From: DIGJ01 sp041739345 | GTDB lineage: Bacteria > Bacillota > Clostridia > Lachnospirales > Lachnospiraceae | Length of the DNA: 64,000 bases | Assembly: GCA_041739345.1 (NCBI GenBank) | Contig: JBGSNZ010000004.1 | Span: 1-64,000 of the forward strand | Reading direction: 5' to 3' | Part shown: piece after piece, positions 53,060 through 61,863 of the stretch | Layout: each line of letters opens with the position of its first letter | Position numbering within the stretch: the first letter of the stretch is position 1 | Notes under the pieces: generated by a model | Databases searched by the model: none | Told to the model about the DNA's origin: nothing | The model's input: only the letters and a program-made list of their open reading frames with translations | Program-made: the position numbers and the translations under genes

Positions 53060-54607
53060 ATGAAAATACGAGAACGATTAGTCATCGCATTTTTAATCAT
53101 TATCACCATCCCAGTTATATTAATTGCTGCTGTTGGAGGTGCAATTATCTCTCATCAGATGACTGCCATTCAACAATCCTATGATGTAGAATCCAATACC
53201 ATAGAGATTCTGATCAATCCCATTCAGGTCTTTAATCGACTGACAGACAATATTTTCAAAACCATACAGGAACAAAGTGAACTGAATCCTGATCGTTTTT
53301 TGAGTCAAACCTATCTAGATACCTTGAATCTCGAATTAGCAACCAAATTCTCCTATCTGGTTGTGGAACAAAACGGTTCCTTCTTCTACATCGGTAACAG
53401 TGAAGAATTTGAACCAATTCGTGACAATATACCGGATTATGGTTCCGATAGCACAAATATAGATGGTGGATTTTATATTAGCGGAAGTAATGCTTCATTA
53501 TTAAAACAGCAGGATTTCTATTTTACGGATGGAACGCAGGGTTCTGTTTTTCTTGTAACTTCAATCGACACGATATTGCCGCAGTTACAATCCTCTATAA
53601 TTCAGTTTATTACTTCATTTGTTTTAATCATCTGCTTCACCGCAGTTATTTTAGTACTTTGGATATACCAAGGGATAATACGTCCTCTCAACACCCTTCG
53701 AATTGCCACAAACCAGATGCGCGAAGGAAATTTAAGTTATGAGGTAAAAGCAGAATCAAACGATGAAATCGGTGAACTTTGCGAAGATTTTGACAAAATG
53801 CGAATACGGATGAAGGAATTAATTGAAAGCCGCATGCTATACGAAGAAGCTACAAGGGAATTAATAAGTAATATTTCCCATGATCTAAAAACGCCACTTA
53901 CCGCTATCAAAGGATATGCAGAAGGAATTATTGATGGGGTAGCGGATTCTCCCGAAAAAATGGATCGCTATTTAAGAACAATTTATACCAAAGCAAATGA
54001 TATGACAGCACTCGTAGACGAGCTTTCTTTTTATTCTAAGATTGATACTAACTCGATGCCTTACAACTTTATAGCAATCAACATAAATAACTATTTTAAT
54101 GATTGTATTAATGAATTAACATTGGATTTAGAGGTCAAAAATATTGATTTGGGGTATTTTAATTTCGTTGATGGTGAACAAGAGGTTTGGGCAGATGCAG
54201 AGCAACTTAAGAGAGTTATCAATAATATTATCGGAAATTCTTCCAAGTATATAGATAAGCCGCGTGGGATCATTAACATTCGGATTCAGGATGCCAGCGA
54301 CTTTGTTCTTGTATCCATCGAGGATAACGGAAAAGGAATTGATGCAGATGAAGAATCACAAATTTTTGAACGTTTTTATCGAACCGATGCTTCTAGAAAC
54401 TCTTCAAAAGGCGGTACTGGACTTGGGCTTTCCATTTCAAAGAAAATCATTGAGGAGCACGGCGGAAAAATTTGGGCAGCCGGAAAGCTTAATGTGGGAA
54501 CAACAATATATTTTACTTTAGTAAAACGCAACGATGAGGTAATCGAACCAGAAAAAGTTGCGCCAACAAAATCAACGAATCGAAAGGAACGAGTAAAGCA
54601 TGAATAA
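53060..54607 (+). CDS. Membrane sensor histidine kinase
   Basis: The 515-residue kinase has two membrane segments (about 7-28 and 188-208) flanking an extracytoplasmic sensor of about 160 residues. A HAMP domain (RPLNTLRIATNQMREGNLSYEV), the phospho-His in NISHDLKTPLTAIKGY (about residue 275) and an ATPase domain (N box NIIGNSSKYID, G boxes DNGKGI and GGTGLGLSISK) follow. It overlaps the response regulator by 8 bp. An extended -10 (TGGTATAAT at 52986-52994) lies upstream. Confidence 0.93.
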   Translation: MKIRERLVIAFLIIITIPVILIAAVGGAIISHQMTAIQQSYDVESNTIEILINPIQVFNRLTDNIFKTIQEQSELNPDRFLSQTYLDTLNLELATKFSYLVVEQNGSFFYIGNSEEFEPIRDNIPDYGSDSTNIDGGFYISGSNASLLKQQDFYFTDGTQGSVFLVTSIDTILPQLQSSIIQFITSFVLIICFTAVILVLWIYQGIIRPLNTLRIATNQMREGNLSYEVKAESNDEIGELCEDFDKMRIRMKELIESRMLYEEATRELISNISHDLKTPLTAIKGYAEGIIDGVADSPEKMDRYLRTIYTKANDMTALVDELSFYSKIDTNSMPYNFIAININNYFNDCINELTLDLEVKNIDLGYFNFVDGEQEVWADAEQLKRVINNIIGNSSKYIDKPRGIINIRIQDASDFVLVSIEDNGKGIDADEESQIFERFYRTDASRNSSKGGTGLGLSISKKIIEEHGGKIWAAGKLNVGTTIYFTLVKRNDEVIEPEKVAPTKSTNRKERVKHE

Positions 54608-55292
54608 AATACTAATTATAGAAGACGAATTAACCATAGCAGAGCTTGAAAAAGACTATTTAGAATTAAGTGACTTTGAAGTAGCAATTGAAACAAAAGG
54701 TGATACTGGACTTAAGCGTGCATTAGAAGGAGATTTTAATCTGGTAATCCTTGATTTGATGCTTCCCAATGTAGACGGTTTTGAAATCTGCAAACAGATC
54801 CGTAGCGAAAAAAATACACCGATTATCATGGTATCTGCCAAAAAGGATGACATTGATAAAATTCGTGGTCTTGGACTTGGCGCAGATGATTATATGACAA
54901 AACCTTTTAGCCCGAGTGAACTAGTAGCAAGAGTAAAGGCTCATCTAGCTCGTTATGAACGCCTAATTGGTTCCGGTGCCAAAGATCAAAATGAAATGGT
55001 TGAAATTCGTGGAATTAAAATTGATAAAACAGCAAGACGCGTATATATAAACGACGAAGAAAAGGTGTTTACAACCAAAGAATTTGACTTATTAACCTTC
55101 CTTGCATCCAATCCAAATCATGTATATACCAAAGAAGATCTTTTCCAGGAAATCTGGGATATGGAGTCCATCGGTGATATTGCAACTGTAACGGTTCACA
55201 TTAAGAAAATTCGCGAAAAGATAGAAGTTAACACTTCAAAGCCTCAGTACATTGAAACAATCTGGGGTGTTGGATATCGATTCAAAATTTAA
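54600..55292 (+). CDS. OmpR/PhoB-type response regulator
   Basis: The 230-residue regulator has a receiver domain (phospho-Asp in LVILDLMLP, Lys in MTKPFSP) and a C-terminal winged helix (FTTKEFDLLTFLASNPNHVYTKEDLFQEIWD to GVGYRFKI). It is the partner of the overlapping kinase. Its targets are unknown; no obvious resistance transporter follows. Confidence 0.94.
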   Translation: MNKILIIEDELTIAELEKDYLELSDFEVAIETKGDTGLKRALEGDFNLVILDLMLPNVDGFEICKQIRSEKNTPIIMVSAKKDDIDKIRGLGLGADDYMTKPFSPSELVARVKAHLARYERLIGSGAKDQNEMVEIRGIKIDKTARRVYINDEEKVFTTKEFDLLTFLASNPNHVYTKEDLFQEIWDMESIGDIATVTVHIKKIREKIEVNTSKPQYIETIWGVGYRFKI

Positions 55293-55353
55293 AGGTACTG
55301 TTAGAAGCATTATCGTTAAGTTAAACCTAATGAATACGAAGATGTTTCGGGAG

Positions 55354-55402
55354 AAGTGGCTGTTGCATATCTAACGCGTTAAATGATATGCAACAGCCAC
55401 TT
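55354..55402. terminator. 18-bp perfect hairpin between convergent genes
   Basis: AAGTGGCTGTTGCATATC (55354-55371) and GATATGCAACAGCCACTT (55385-55402) pair perfectly around a 13-nt loop. It lies between the response regulator and a convergent lipoprotein. Both strands have only short T runs after the stem, so the terminator call is tentative. Confidence 0.6.
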
Positions 55403-55420
55403 TCCACTAATCATACTCGA

Positions 55421-55906
55421 TTATCCCTTGGTTAAAGAAACCAGAAAATCCATAGTCTCCTCAGAACTCTCATAAAAGGTAGTCAAGTATTCAGAAGGAA
55501 CCGCGAAATTTTTTACAGAGTCAGGTGATACCTGCTCTTTTATTATGTTAGAGTCTTTGTAAACTGTAATCTCTGATATTTTTTCCAAAGTTCCGTCGTT
55601 ATTCATCGCCACAGGCTTTTTATAAGATATGAAAATGTATAGCGGCTCACGTTCTTCCAACTTTTTTTGAATCTCCTCTTGCTGATCCATATAATCATCA
55701 TCCCACTCTTCTTCAAAAGCAGTTTTTTGATTAAACTCTAATACGCTTTCTTCATCTTCAATGGTATTAACTAATGTATTATCCGCAACAGAATATACCT
55801 CTATCTGCGCAAGCTGCTGTCCAGCTTTCGTACTTTCAGACGCGCACCCACCTAAAACAGTAATTAGTGATAATAATGCGATAACTATAATTAATTTTTT
55901 ATTCAT
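55421..55906 (-). CDS. Lipoprotein of unknown function
   Basis: The 161-residue product has a lipoprotein signal ending LITVLGGCASES (lipidated Cys about residue 21). An acidic, partly coiled middle (EEEWDDDYMDQQEEIQKKLEEREP) and a beta-strand end follow. I do not recognise the family. The ATG at 55906 overlaps the end of the XRE gene and has GAGAGG upstream, so the two are coupled. Confidence 0.7.
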   Translation of the reverse strand: MNKKLIIVIALLSLITVLGGCASESTKAGQQLAQIEVYSVADNTLVNTIEDEESVLEFNQKTAFEEEWDDDYMDQQEEIQKKLEEREPLYIFISYKKPVAMNNDGTLEKISEITVYKDSNIIKEQVSPDSVKNFAVPSEYLTTFYESSEETMDFLVSLTKG

Positions 55907-56798
55907 TTGAACCTCTCCCTTCCAAAAGTAATTTACACACGGTAACCAATAAAATACAGAACAACGCAATAATCGGCATGACCGGACTCCAAGCATTTGT
56001 AACTATCCCGATTATCACTGCAATCGCAGTTACAGGCAAAGCCACATAAATCCATCTAAAAGCACCCTTCTTACTCATTTTTTCCATATACTCCGCGTTC
56101 TGTGCGATCATGTTTTCGGCGTGAAGAGACAACCCTGCAAGGATAAAAAGTGATACCCAGGCTGTCAGCAAAATCCATGAAAGCGAATCTCCCATATTGT
56201 CACTATAATTCATAACGATTTGCGTGACTTGCGGCCCAAGAACCAATAAGATAACTCCAACAATTATCATTACAACATACTGCTTTCTGTTTTTCTCATG
56301 TTCTGCTCTAAACGCTTTGATTGTTGCATCATCAAACAAAAGTTGCTTGGTGCCAATCTCTCTATAGCGTTTCGGTTGAAAACCATGCCATATAAGCACA
56401 GAAATTCCCACTGCAATGCTTAACCAATATAATATCATCGCAGTCTGATTGTAATTAAAAATAGTGACGAACAAATTTGATAATATAATCAAACAAACAC
56501 CTATTGTTATTCTTTTTGCTCCATGGCGCTTGTAGCTAAGAAATCCGTCTATCATTTCGCGACTGACATAATACCCCAAATCTGGTTGCTCCTCCGCTTC
56601 ATAATCATCTTTAAGCAAATAATCAAGGGTTACACCAAACATGGTACTGATTTGCTTCAATTTATCCGTTTCCGGAAAACCTTGCCCGCTTTCCCATTTA
56701 CTAACTGACTGCCTCGATACATTAAGTTGTTGGGCAATCTCCTCCTGGGAAAAGCTATGTTCTTTTCGTAGTGCTTTTAGTTTTTGGCTGAACGTCAT
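55899..56798 (-). CDS. XRE-type regulator with membrane domain
   Basis: The 299-residue protein has an N-terminal helix-turn-helix (MTFSQKLKALRKEHSFSQEEIAQQLNVSRQSVSKWESGQGFPE, about 1-60). Six or so hydrophobic segments follow (about 100-295). Membrane-bound XRE proteins of this kind are common in Clostridia, with unknown signals. The stop codon overlaps the following lipoprotein gene, which may be its sensor partner or target. Confidence 0.85.
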   Translation of the reverse strand: MTFSQKLKALRKEHSFSQEEIAQQLNVSRQSVSKWESGQGFPETDKLKQISTMFGVTLDYLLKDDYEAEEQPDLGYYVSREMIDGFLSYKRHGAKRITIGVCLIILSNLFVTIFNYNQTAMILYWLSIAVGISVLIWHGFQPKRYREIGTKQLLFDDATIKAFRAEHEKNRKQYVVMIIVGVILLVLGPQVTQIVMNYSDNMGDSLSWILLTAWVSLFILAGLSLHAENMIAQNAEYMEKMSKKGAFRWIYVALPVTAIAVIIGIVTNAWSPVMPIIALFCILLVTVCKLLLEGRGSNE

Positions 56799-56940
56799 TT
56801 TTCACCTCATTTCTGCGCTGCTTTTGCGCATCTTTCTTTCTTTTTTGCACGTTCAGTATAAGCGCTCCTTTCGTTTTTTACCACCAATTTCAAGTTGCAT
56901 CCTGTTAAAATTCAGTTGCTTTTGTTTACTAACAGTCAAA

Positions 56941-56965
56941 AGACCGGGCGTTTTAACACCCGGCC
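56941..56965 (-). terminator. Terminator after the metY-like gene
   Basis: GACCGGGCG and the matching CACCCGGCC pair across loop TTTTAA, followed by TTTTGAC on the minus strand. It lies 12 bp past the stop codon. Confidence 0.78.
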
Positions 56966-56976
56966 TTGCATTGCCA

Positions 56977-58239
56977 CTATACATTCTTTAAGCTTTGTTC
57001 CATATCCGCAATAATGTCTTCCACATTTTCGAGTCCAACAGAAACCCTTATCATACCAGGATTTACACCTGCTGCCACAAGCTGTTCTTCAGTAAGCTGG
57101 CGGTGTGTTGCACTTGCAGGATGAAGCACGCAGGTACGAATATCTGCAACATGCACTTCATTTGATGCCAACTTCAAGCCATCCATAAATTTAACAGCTG
57201 CTTCTTTTCCACCCTTTATAACAATGGAAATAACACCACAAGTGCCTTTTGGCAGATATTTCTTAGCACGATCATAATAAACATCATTCTCAAGTGCTGC
57301 ATATTTTACTTCCTCAATTTTATCGGATGCCTGGAAATATTTCGCAACTTTGAGTCCATTTTCACAATAACGCTCCATACGAATGGGGAGTGTTTCAAGT
57401 CCAAGATTTAAAAGGAATGCTGAATTTGCTGCTGGATAACATCCAAAGTCTCTCATAAGCTGCATTCTAGCCTTAATAATGTATGCCATTTTTCCAAAAT
57501 CTCTCGTATATACAACACCATGATAAGATGCATCTGGCTCAGTGAATTCAGGAAATTTACCATTTTTCCAATCGAAGTTTCCACTATCAACAATAACACC
57601 ACCAATTTGCAATGCATGTCCATCCATATATTTTGAAGTAGAATGAACCACAATATCCGCACCAAATTCAATCGGCTTACAAAGGATTGGGGTCGCAAAT
57701 GTATTATCAATTATAAATGGCACCTTGTTTTTATGTGCAATATTTGCAAACTTTTCAATATCTAAAACAGCTAATGCTGGATTTGCTAATGTCTCACCAA
57801 ACACAGCTCTTGTATTCGCCTTAAATGACTTTTGAATTTCTTCTTCTGAACTTTCTGCATCTACAAAGATACATTCAATGCCAAAACGTTTTAAGGTAAC
57901 CGCAAACAGATTTACCGTACCACCATAAATGGTAGATGTACTAATAAAGCTGTCTCCTGCATTACAAAGGTTTAGGATAGACAAAAGAGACGCTGCCTGT
58001 CCGGAGGAAGTGCACATTGCTCCAACTCCTCCTTCTAAGTCCGCAATTTTCTTTTCTACGCATTCTACCGTAGGATTTGAAAATCTAGAATACATATGGG
58101 CAGTTGGCATATCAAATAATTCCCCAATATGCTCTGTGGAATCAAAGGTGTATGTGGTACTTTGCACAATTGGCATTACTCTGGGTCCACCATTTTCTGG
58201 TGTATAGCCAGAATGTAAGCATTTTGTTTCGTCTTTCAT
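56977..58239 (-). CDS. O-acetylhomoserine sulfhydrylase-like PLP enzyme
   Basis: The 420-residue Cys/Met-metabolism PLP enzyme has IVQSTTYTFDS and YSRFSNPTVECVEKKIADLEGG. The PLP lysine lies in VVHSTSKYMDGHALQIGG. RTCVLHPASATHRQLTEEQLVAAGV closes it. The sequence resembles MetY (O-acetylhomoserine sulfhydrylase) more than cystathionine synthases, but methionine gamma-lyase activity is not excluded. An AGGAGG site precedes the start. Confidence 0.88.
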   Translation of the reverse strand: MKDETKCLHSGYTPENGGPRVMPIVQSTTYTFDSTEHIGELFDMPTAHMYSRFSNPTVECVEKKIADLEGGVGAMCTSSGQAASLLSILNLCNAGDSFISTSTIYGGTVNLFAVTLKRFGIECIFVDAESSEEEIQKSFKANTRAVFGETLANPALAVLDIEKFANIAHKNKVPFIIDNTFATPILCKPIEFGADIVVHSTSKYMDGHALQIGGVIVDSGNFDWKNGKFPEFTEPDASYHGVVYTRDFGKMAYIIKARMQLMRDFGCYPAANSAFLLNLGLETLPIRMERYCENGLKVAKYFQASDKIEEVKYAALENDVYYDRAKKYLPKGTCGVISIVIKGGKEAAVKFMDGLKLASNEVHVADIRTCVLHPASATHRQLTEEQLVAAGVNPGMIRVSVGLENVEDIIADMEQSLKNV

Positions 58240-58298
58240 GAATTCATTCCTCCTAAATCAATAATTACGTTTAAGTCTAATGAATTCACTTATTTTTG

Positions 58299-59150
58299 TC
58301 AATACAGTTCTTCAAGGAATTCACTTGAAAGAACAATATCCCCAATGGAGGCAACTGGACCCGTCATATATACATTTCCATTTGCATCAATTTCGATGTC
58401 TAAGCTTCCTCCTGGCATATGAACCGTCATCTTACTGTCTGCAAGGCCTAAGCGATATGCTACGCAGGCTGCTGCACAGCTACTGCTTCCAGATGCCAGT
58501 GTATATCCAGCCCCACGTTCATAAATTTCAATCCGTATATTATTACGGTCGATTACCTGCATAAGCTGTAGGTTGATTCGATTCGGAAATTGTTCTGCAT
58601 TTTCCACAAATGGACCAAGCTGACAAACCAGTTCTTTCGAAATTTGTTCGAGCCATATGACGCAGTGTGGATTTCCAATGGAGGCACAGGTTACGGAATA
58701 TACATTTCCTGCAAATTCCATGGGTTCGTTGATTACTTCCCGATTGGTACCAACTACCGGAATTTCCTGGCTTAAAAACGTAACTTTACCCATAAATGCC
58801 CGAAGTCTGGTCCCTCTTTCGTTTAAATATGTAATGTGTACATCGCCACCAAGTGTTGATAATATAAAATCCTTCTTTTGAATATATCCGCCATCCTTTA
58901 AGTATTTTGCAAAGATACGAACTCCATTTCCACTTTTTTCTGCTTCGCTGCCATCTGGATTCATTATTTGAACGGCAAGCTTATTGTCTTTCCAAATAGG
59001 TCCAATCAATATGCCATCCGATCCTACTCCAAAATTACGATTACAAATCTTTTGAATCTGCTGCTTTGATAACTTTCCTTCGTTACGATTTGGGTCATAT
59101 ACCAGATAATCATTTCCTAATCCATGATATTTTTGAAATTTTAGTTTCAT
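58299..59150 (-). CDS. DapF-like epimerase with both catalytic cysteines replaced by serine
   Basis: The 283-residue protein has the full diaminopimelate epimerase layout (FQKYHGLGNDYLVYD, NRNFGVGSDGIL, MNPDGSEAEKSGNG, IGNPHCVIWLE, YERGAGYTLASGSSSCAAA). Normally the two catalytic cysteines lie in AEMCGNG and in the L(A)CGTG/S segment. Here they read KSGNG (Ser73) and ASGSSS (Ser220). Classic LL/meso-DAP epimerisation by a thiol pair is therefore unlikely, unless serine can serve. A different amino-acid substrate is possible. It is divergent from an AraC gene that may control it. Confidence 0.82.
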   Translation of the reverse strand: MKLKFQKYHGLGNDYLVYDPNRNEGKLSKQQIQKICNRNFGVGSDGILIGPIWKDNKLAVQIMNPDGSEAEKSGNGVRIFAKYLKDGGYIQKKDFILSTLGGDVHITYLNERGTRLRAFMGKVTFLSQEIPVVGTNREVINEPMEFAGNVYSVTCASIGNPHCVIWLEQISKELVCQLGPFVENAEQFPNRINLQLMQVIDRNNIRIEIYERGAGYTLASGSSSCAAACVAYRLGLADSKMTVHMPGGSLDIEIDANGNVYMTGPVASIGDIVLSSEFLEELY

Positions 59151-59295
59151 CCTACTATCTCCTTTAATCCATGTTTATGACAATATTTTACTTAGTATAA
59201 CAAGCATTATGTTTGATTTACAGTGTGTAAAATGCTTTTCATATTGCAAATAATGCTATATACTATGTTCAATAACGTAAAAAGGTGGTATTGCG

Positions 59296-60126
59296 ATGGA
59301 GATGGATCAGTATGAGAAACGAGGGTTTTTACACGAAGATTTTAAATTATTTCATATTAAAGATTCCTCTTTAGAAACCTTTGATTATCATTATCATGAT
59401 TTTAACAAAATATATATTTTGCTTTCCGGCAATGTTATCTATAACATTGAGGGAAAGTCTTATCCTCTTTCACCCTATGACATTGTTTTAATCAATCGAA
59501 ATGAACTACACAAACCTGAAATTGATTTTTCAACACCATATGAAAGGATCATTCTATATACCAATCTTTTAGCAGATTCTGTACTTTCCTACTGTTTTGA
59601 ATATTCAAAGGAGTATGACGAACATGTTATAAGAATAAAAGACCTTCCGTACACACGTCTTTTCGAAGCACTGAAAGAACTAGAGCAGGCGGTAATAAGC
59701 ACGGATTTTGCAAATGAAATTTATGAGTCCACCTTATTTACAGAATTTATGGTTTTGCTAAATCGAAATATGATTCACAAAGAATATTGTTATGTATCTG
59801 CACATACCTCCAATAACAAAATTCACCATATTTTATCTTATATTAATGAACACCTAATGGAGGACTTATCCGTTGATTATCTTTCTTCTTATTTTTATGT
59901 TAGCAAATATCATCTGATGAGAACCTTTAAAGCCGAAACAGGGTACTCCTTACATTATTATATTACCGATAAACGCTTGCTTCTTGCAAAGGACCTTTTA
60001 TCCCGTGGTTTTTCAATTGGTGAAATCTGTTTTCAGTGCGGTTTTAAAGACTACTCTACCTTTTTCCGCGCATTTAAGAAAAAATATAATTGTAAGCCAA
60101 GCCAATTAGGAGTAGGAACACACTAG
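59296..60126 (+). CDS. AraC family regulator with cupin sensor domain
   Basis: The 276-residue regulator has an N-terminal cupin-type domain (HYHDFNKIYILLSGNVIYNIEGKSYPLSPYDIVLINRNELH). A C-terminal AraC DNA-binding domain follows, with two helix-turn-helices (SSYFYVSKYHLMRTFKAETGYSLHYYI and IGEICFQCGFKDYSTFFRAFKKKYNCKPSQL). It is divergent from the DapF-like gene with a 145-bp shared promoter region, so that gene and metY are possible targets. Confidence 0.9.
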   Translation: MEMDQYEKRGFLHEDFKLFHIKDSSLETFDYHYHDFNKIYILLSGNVIYNIEGKSYPLSPYDIVLINRNELHKPEIDFSTPYERIILYTNLLADSVLSYCFEYSKEYDEHVIRIKDLPYTRLFEALKELEQAVISTDFANEIYESTLFTEFMVLLNRNMIHKEYCYVSAHTSNNKIHHILSYINEHLMEDLSVDYLSSYFYVSKYHLMRTFKAETGYSLHYYITDKRLLLAKDLLSRGFSIGEICFQCGFKDYSTFFRAFKKKYNCKPSQLGVGTH

Positions 60127-60167
60127 CATGTTGGCTTGAGCCTCGATATCAAAATATGTAATAAAAA

Positions 60168-60226
60168 AGAATAGGGCTGCTACAAAACCAGAATGTGCAA
60201 TTCCAATTTGTATACAACCCTATTCT
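60168..60226. terminator. Bidirectional terminator between araC and DUF1858 genes
   Basis: GAATAGGG (60169-60176) pairs with CCCTATTC (60218-60225), with an inner TACAAA/TTTGTA pair. The minus strand ends in a T-run (TTCTTTTTTATT), the plus strand in TTTA. Confidence 0.75.
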
Positions 60227-60251
60227 TTATCATTTCTAAAATTGATTCTAA

Positions 60252-60449
60252 TTATGCAAGTATTGCATTAATGTTATCTACAAGCTCATTCACATTTAGT
60301 CCGTGCACCATACAAGCTTCTTCTAAGCTTTCACCCTGAGAAGATGGACATCCTAAACAATGCATTCCAACACTCATTAATACAGGTGCAATTCTTTCAT
60401 CAACCTGAATCAATTCACCAATCAACATATCTTTATTTATCTGTGCCAT
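60252..60449 (-). CDS. DUF1858 domain protein
   Basis: The 65-residue protein is a stand-alone DUF1858 domain: INKDMLIGELIQVDERIAPVLMSVGMHCLGCPSSQGESLEEACMVHG. The CLGC motif could hold a metal or disulfide. Such proteins accompany redox enzymes and hybrid-cluster proteins in anaerobes. It is next to a ferredoxin gene on the opposite strand. Confidence 0.88.
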   Translation of the reverse strand: MAQINKDMLIGELIQVDERIAPVLMSVGMHCLGCPSSQGESLEEACMVHGLNVNELVDNINAILA

Positions 60450-60621
60450 TTTTAATTACCTCCTATTTTTTCTATAAGATATCAGCCCTTAGACCTACGG
60501 TTTTGCCCGATACGATTCTCATTATATTCTATATTTTAGGTATCGTCAAGACATGCTCTTTCTTCCTAGTATACCCAAATTTCTTATTTTTCTTTCCCTC
60601 ATATGATTTTTCACTTATCTC

Positions 60622-60650
60622 TTGTAAAAAGAGAGAATTTATATTAAAAT
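60622..60650 (+). promoter_or_regulatory. Promoter of the ferredoxin gene
   Basis: TTGTAA (60622-60627) and TAAAAT (60645-60650) are 17 bp apart, 32 bp before the start codon. Confidence 0.7.
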
Positions 60651-60682
60651 AAGCGTATCAATTAATAAGGAGGATAAAATCA

Positions 60683-60850
60683 ATGGCACATAAAATTACA
60701 GACGAATGTATCAGCTGCGGAACATGCGTATCTGAATGTCCAGTAGAAGCTATTTCAGAAGGAGCTTCACATTACGAAATCGACGCTGATGCTTGTTTAG
60801 ATTGCGGCGCTTGTGCAGGCGTATGCCCAACAGGTGCAATCGAAGCTTAA
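60683..60850 (+). CDS. 2[4Fe-4S] ferredoxin
   Basis: This 55-residue clostridial ferredoxin carries two CxxCxxCxxxCP motifs: CISCGTCVSECP and CLDCGACAGVCP. The starting sequence MAHKITDECISCG is the usual one. It moves low-potential electrons for hydrogenase, POR or nitrogen metabolism. AAGGAGG lies upstream of the ATG, and a terminator follows it. Confidence 0.97.
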   Translation: MAHKITDECISCGTCVSECPVEAISEGASHYEIDADACLDCGACAGVCPTGAIEA

Positions 60851-60877
60851 TTTTTAGCGGGTACATTATAAGAAATT

Positions 60878-60918
60878 AAAGAACTATCTTGCTTTATGCT
60901 TGGATAGTTCTTTTTTTA
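60878..60918 (+). terminator. Terminator after the ferredoxin gene
   Basis: GAACTATC (60881-60888) pairs with GATAGTTC (60903-60910), followed by seven T. Confidence 0.88.
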
Positions 60919-60926
60919 TACTTATA

Positions 60927-60970
60927 TTGACAATATCAGATGATTGCGATACGATACATATAACATATGT
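60927..60970 (+). promoter_or_regulatory. Promoter and candidate GntR operator
   Basis: TTGACA (60927-60932) and TACGAT (60950-60955) are 17 bp apart. Directly after the -10, ACATAT-AAC-ATATGT (60956-60970) is a perfect palindrome around the expected transcription start. It could be the operator of the downstream GntR regulator. Confidence 0.6.
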
Positions 60971-61047
60971 GACAAGTTGCAATGACAAACTAATCCTCCA
61001 ATTGGCACTACTTATGGTGTACGCTTTGTACGAAGAAGGGAGAAACT

Positions 61048-61833
61048 ATGCTTGGTAATTTTGATAAAAACGAATTACAAAATGAAGCTGAACTATTTAC
61101 AATCCCAAACAGAAAAAATGATAAAGCTCTTTATCTCAAAGCTTATCGCAAACTTCGCGACCTAATTATACATGGTTATTACAAAAACGGTGATAAAATA
61201 ATGTCCGAAGCAGAGCTTGCAAATCAAATGGGAATTGGGCGAACTTCACTTCGAACAGCCCTCGTTTTACTTTCAGAAGATGGCTACATAAAGACCTTTC
61301 AAGGAAAAGGTACCTACGTAGTATATGATCCCCAAAATTTAACAAATGAGTATTCAGAAAAATATATGCTTCCGCGTGAACGTTTGGAGGCTACTTTAAA
61401 GGGTAAGACCATTTCGCATATTGATGTAAATCAATTTACGACAGATTTTGATTCCTTCTTAGACGAAATATTAAATGCAAAGGGCCTTCCGGTCAATCTA
61501 TTTATTCGTAATTTTACAGTAGATGGAAATGTAGCAATTCTAATGAATGTGTATTACTGCTCATCCTTACTTTCATGCGTAGACTTTAGTAATTACGATA
61601 GAACCGAGTCCTTATTAAAAGAAGTGTTTGATGCAAAAGTAAGTTATGTAAATAGTACCATTTCGCCTGCTCTTGATTCTTCCAGCAGAAAACTCAATAA
61701 TTTTGATGATCGCAGTGGTAATTTTATATTGGTGTCATCGATTTGGTATGACGGAAATGACAATCCTCTTGTTTTTACTAAGGACCACTATAATGGGGAT
61801 TATGTTGGTTATAAAGCACGTTTTTATAAATAA
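61048..61833 (+). CDS. GntR family regulator (UTRA-type)
   Basis: The 261-residue regulator has a GntR winged helix (LYLKAYRKLRDLIIHGYYKNGDKIMSEAELANQMGIGRTSLRTALVLLSEDGYIKTFQGKGTYV, about 27-95) and a C-terminal ligand domain (FILVSSIWYDGNDNPLVFTKDHYNGDYV) of HutC/UTRA type. It heads an operon with a nucleoside phosphorylase and a deaminase-like amidohydrolase, so a purine or pyrimidine derivative is a likely effector. Confidence 0.88.
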   Translation: MLGNFDKNELQNEAELFTIPNRKNDKALYLKAYRKLRDLIIHGYYKNGDKIMSEAELANQMGIGRTSLRTALVLLSEDGYIKTFQGKGTYVVYDPQNLTNEYSEKYMLPRERLEATLKGKTISHIDVNQFTTDFDSFLDEILNAKGLPVNLFIRNFTVDGNVAILMNVYYCSSLLSCVDFSNYDRTESLLKEVFDAKVSYVNSTISPALDSSSRKLNNFDDRSGNFILVSSIWYDGNDNPLVFTKDHYNGDYVGYKARFYK

Positions 61834-61863
61834 TGAATTGCTGTATTAGCTGAAAGGAGTTTT

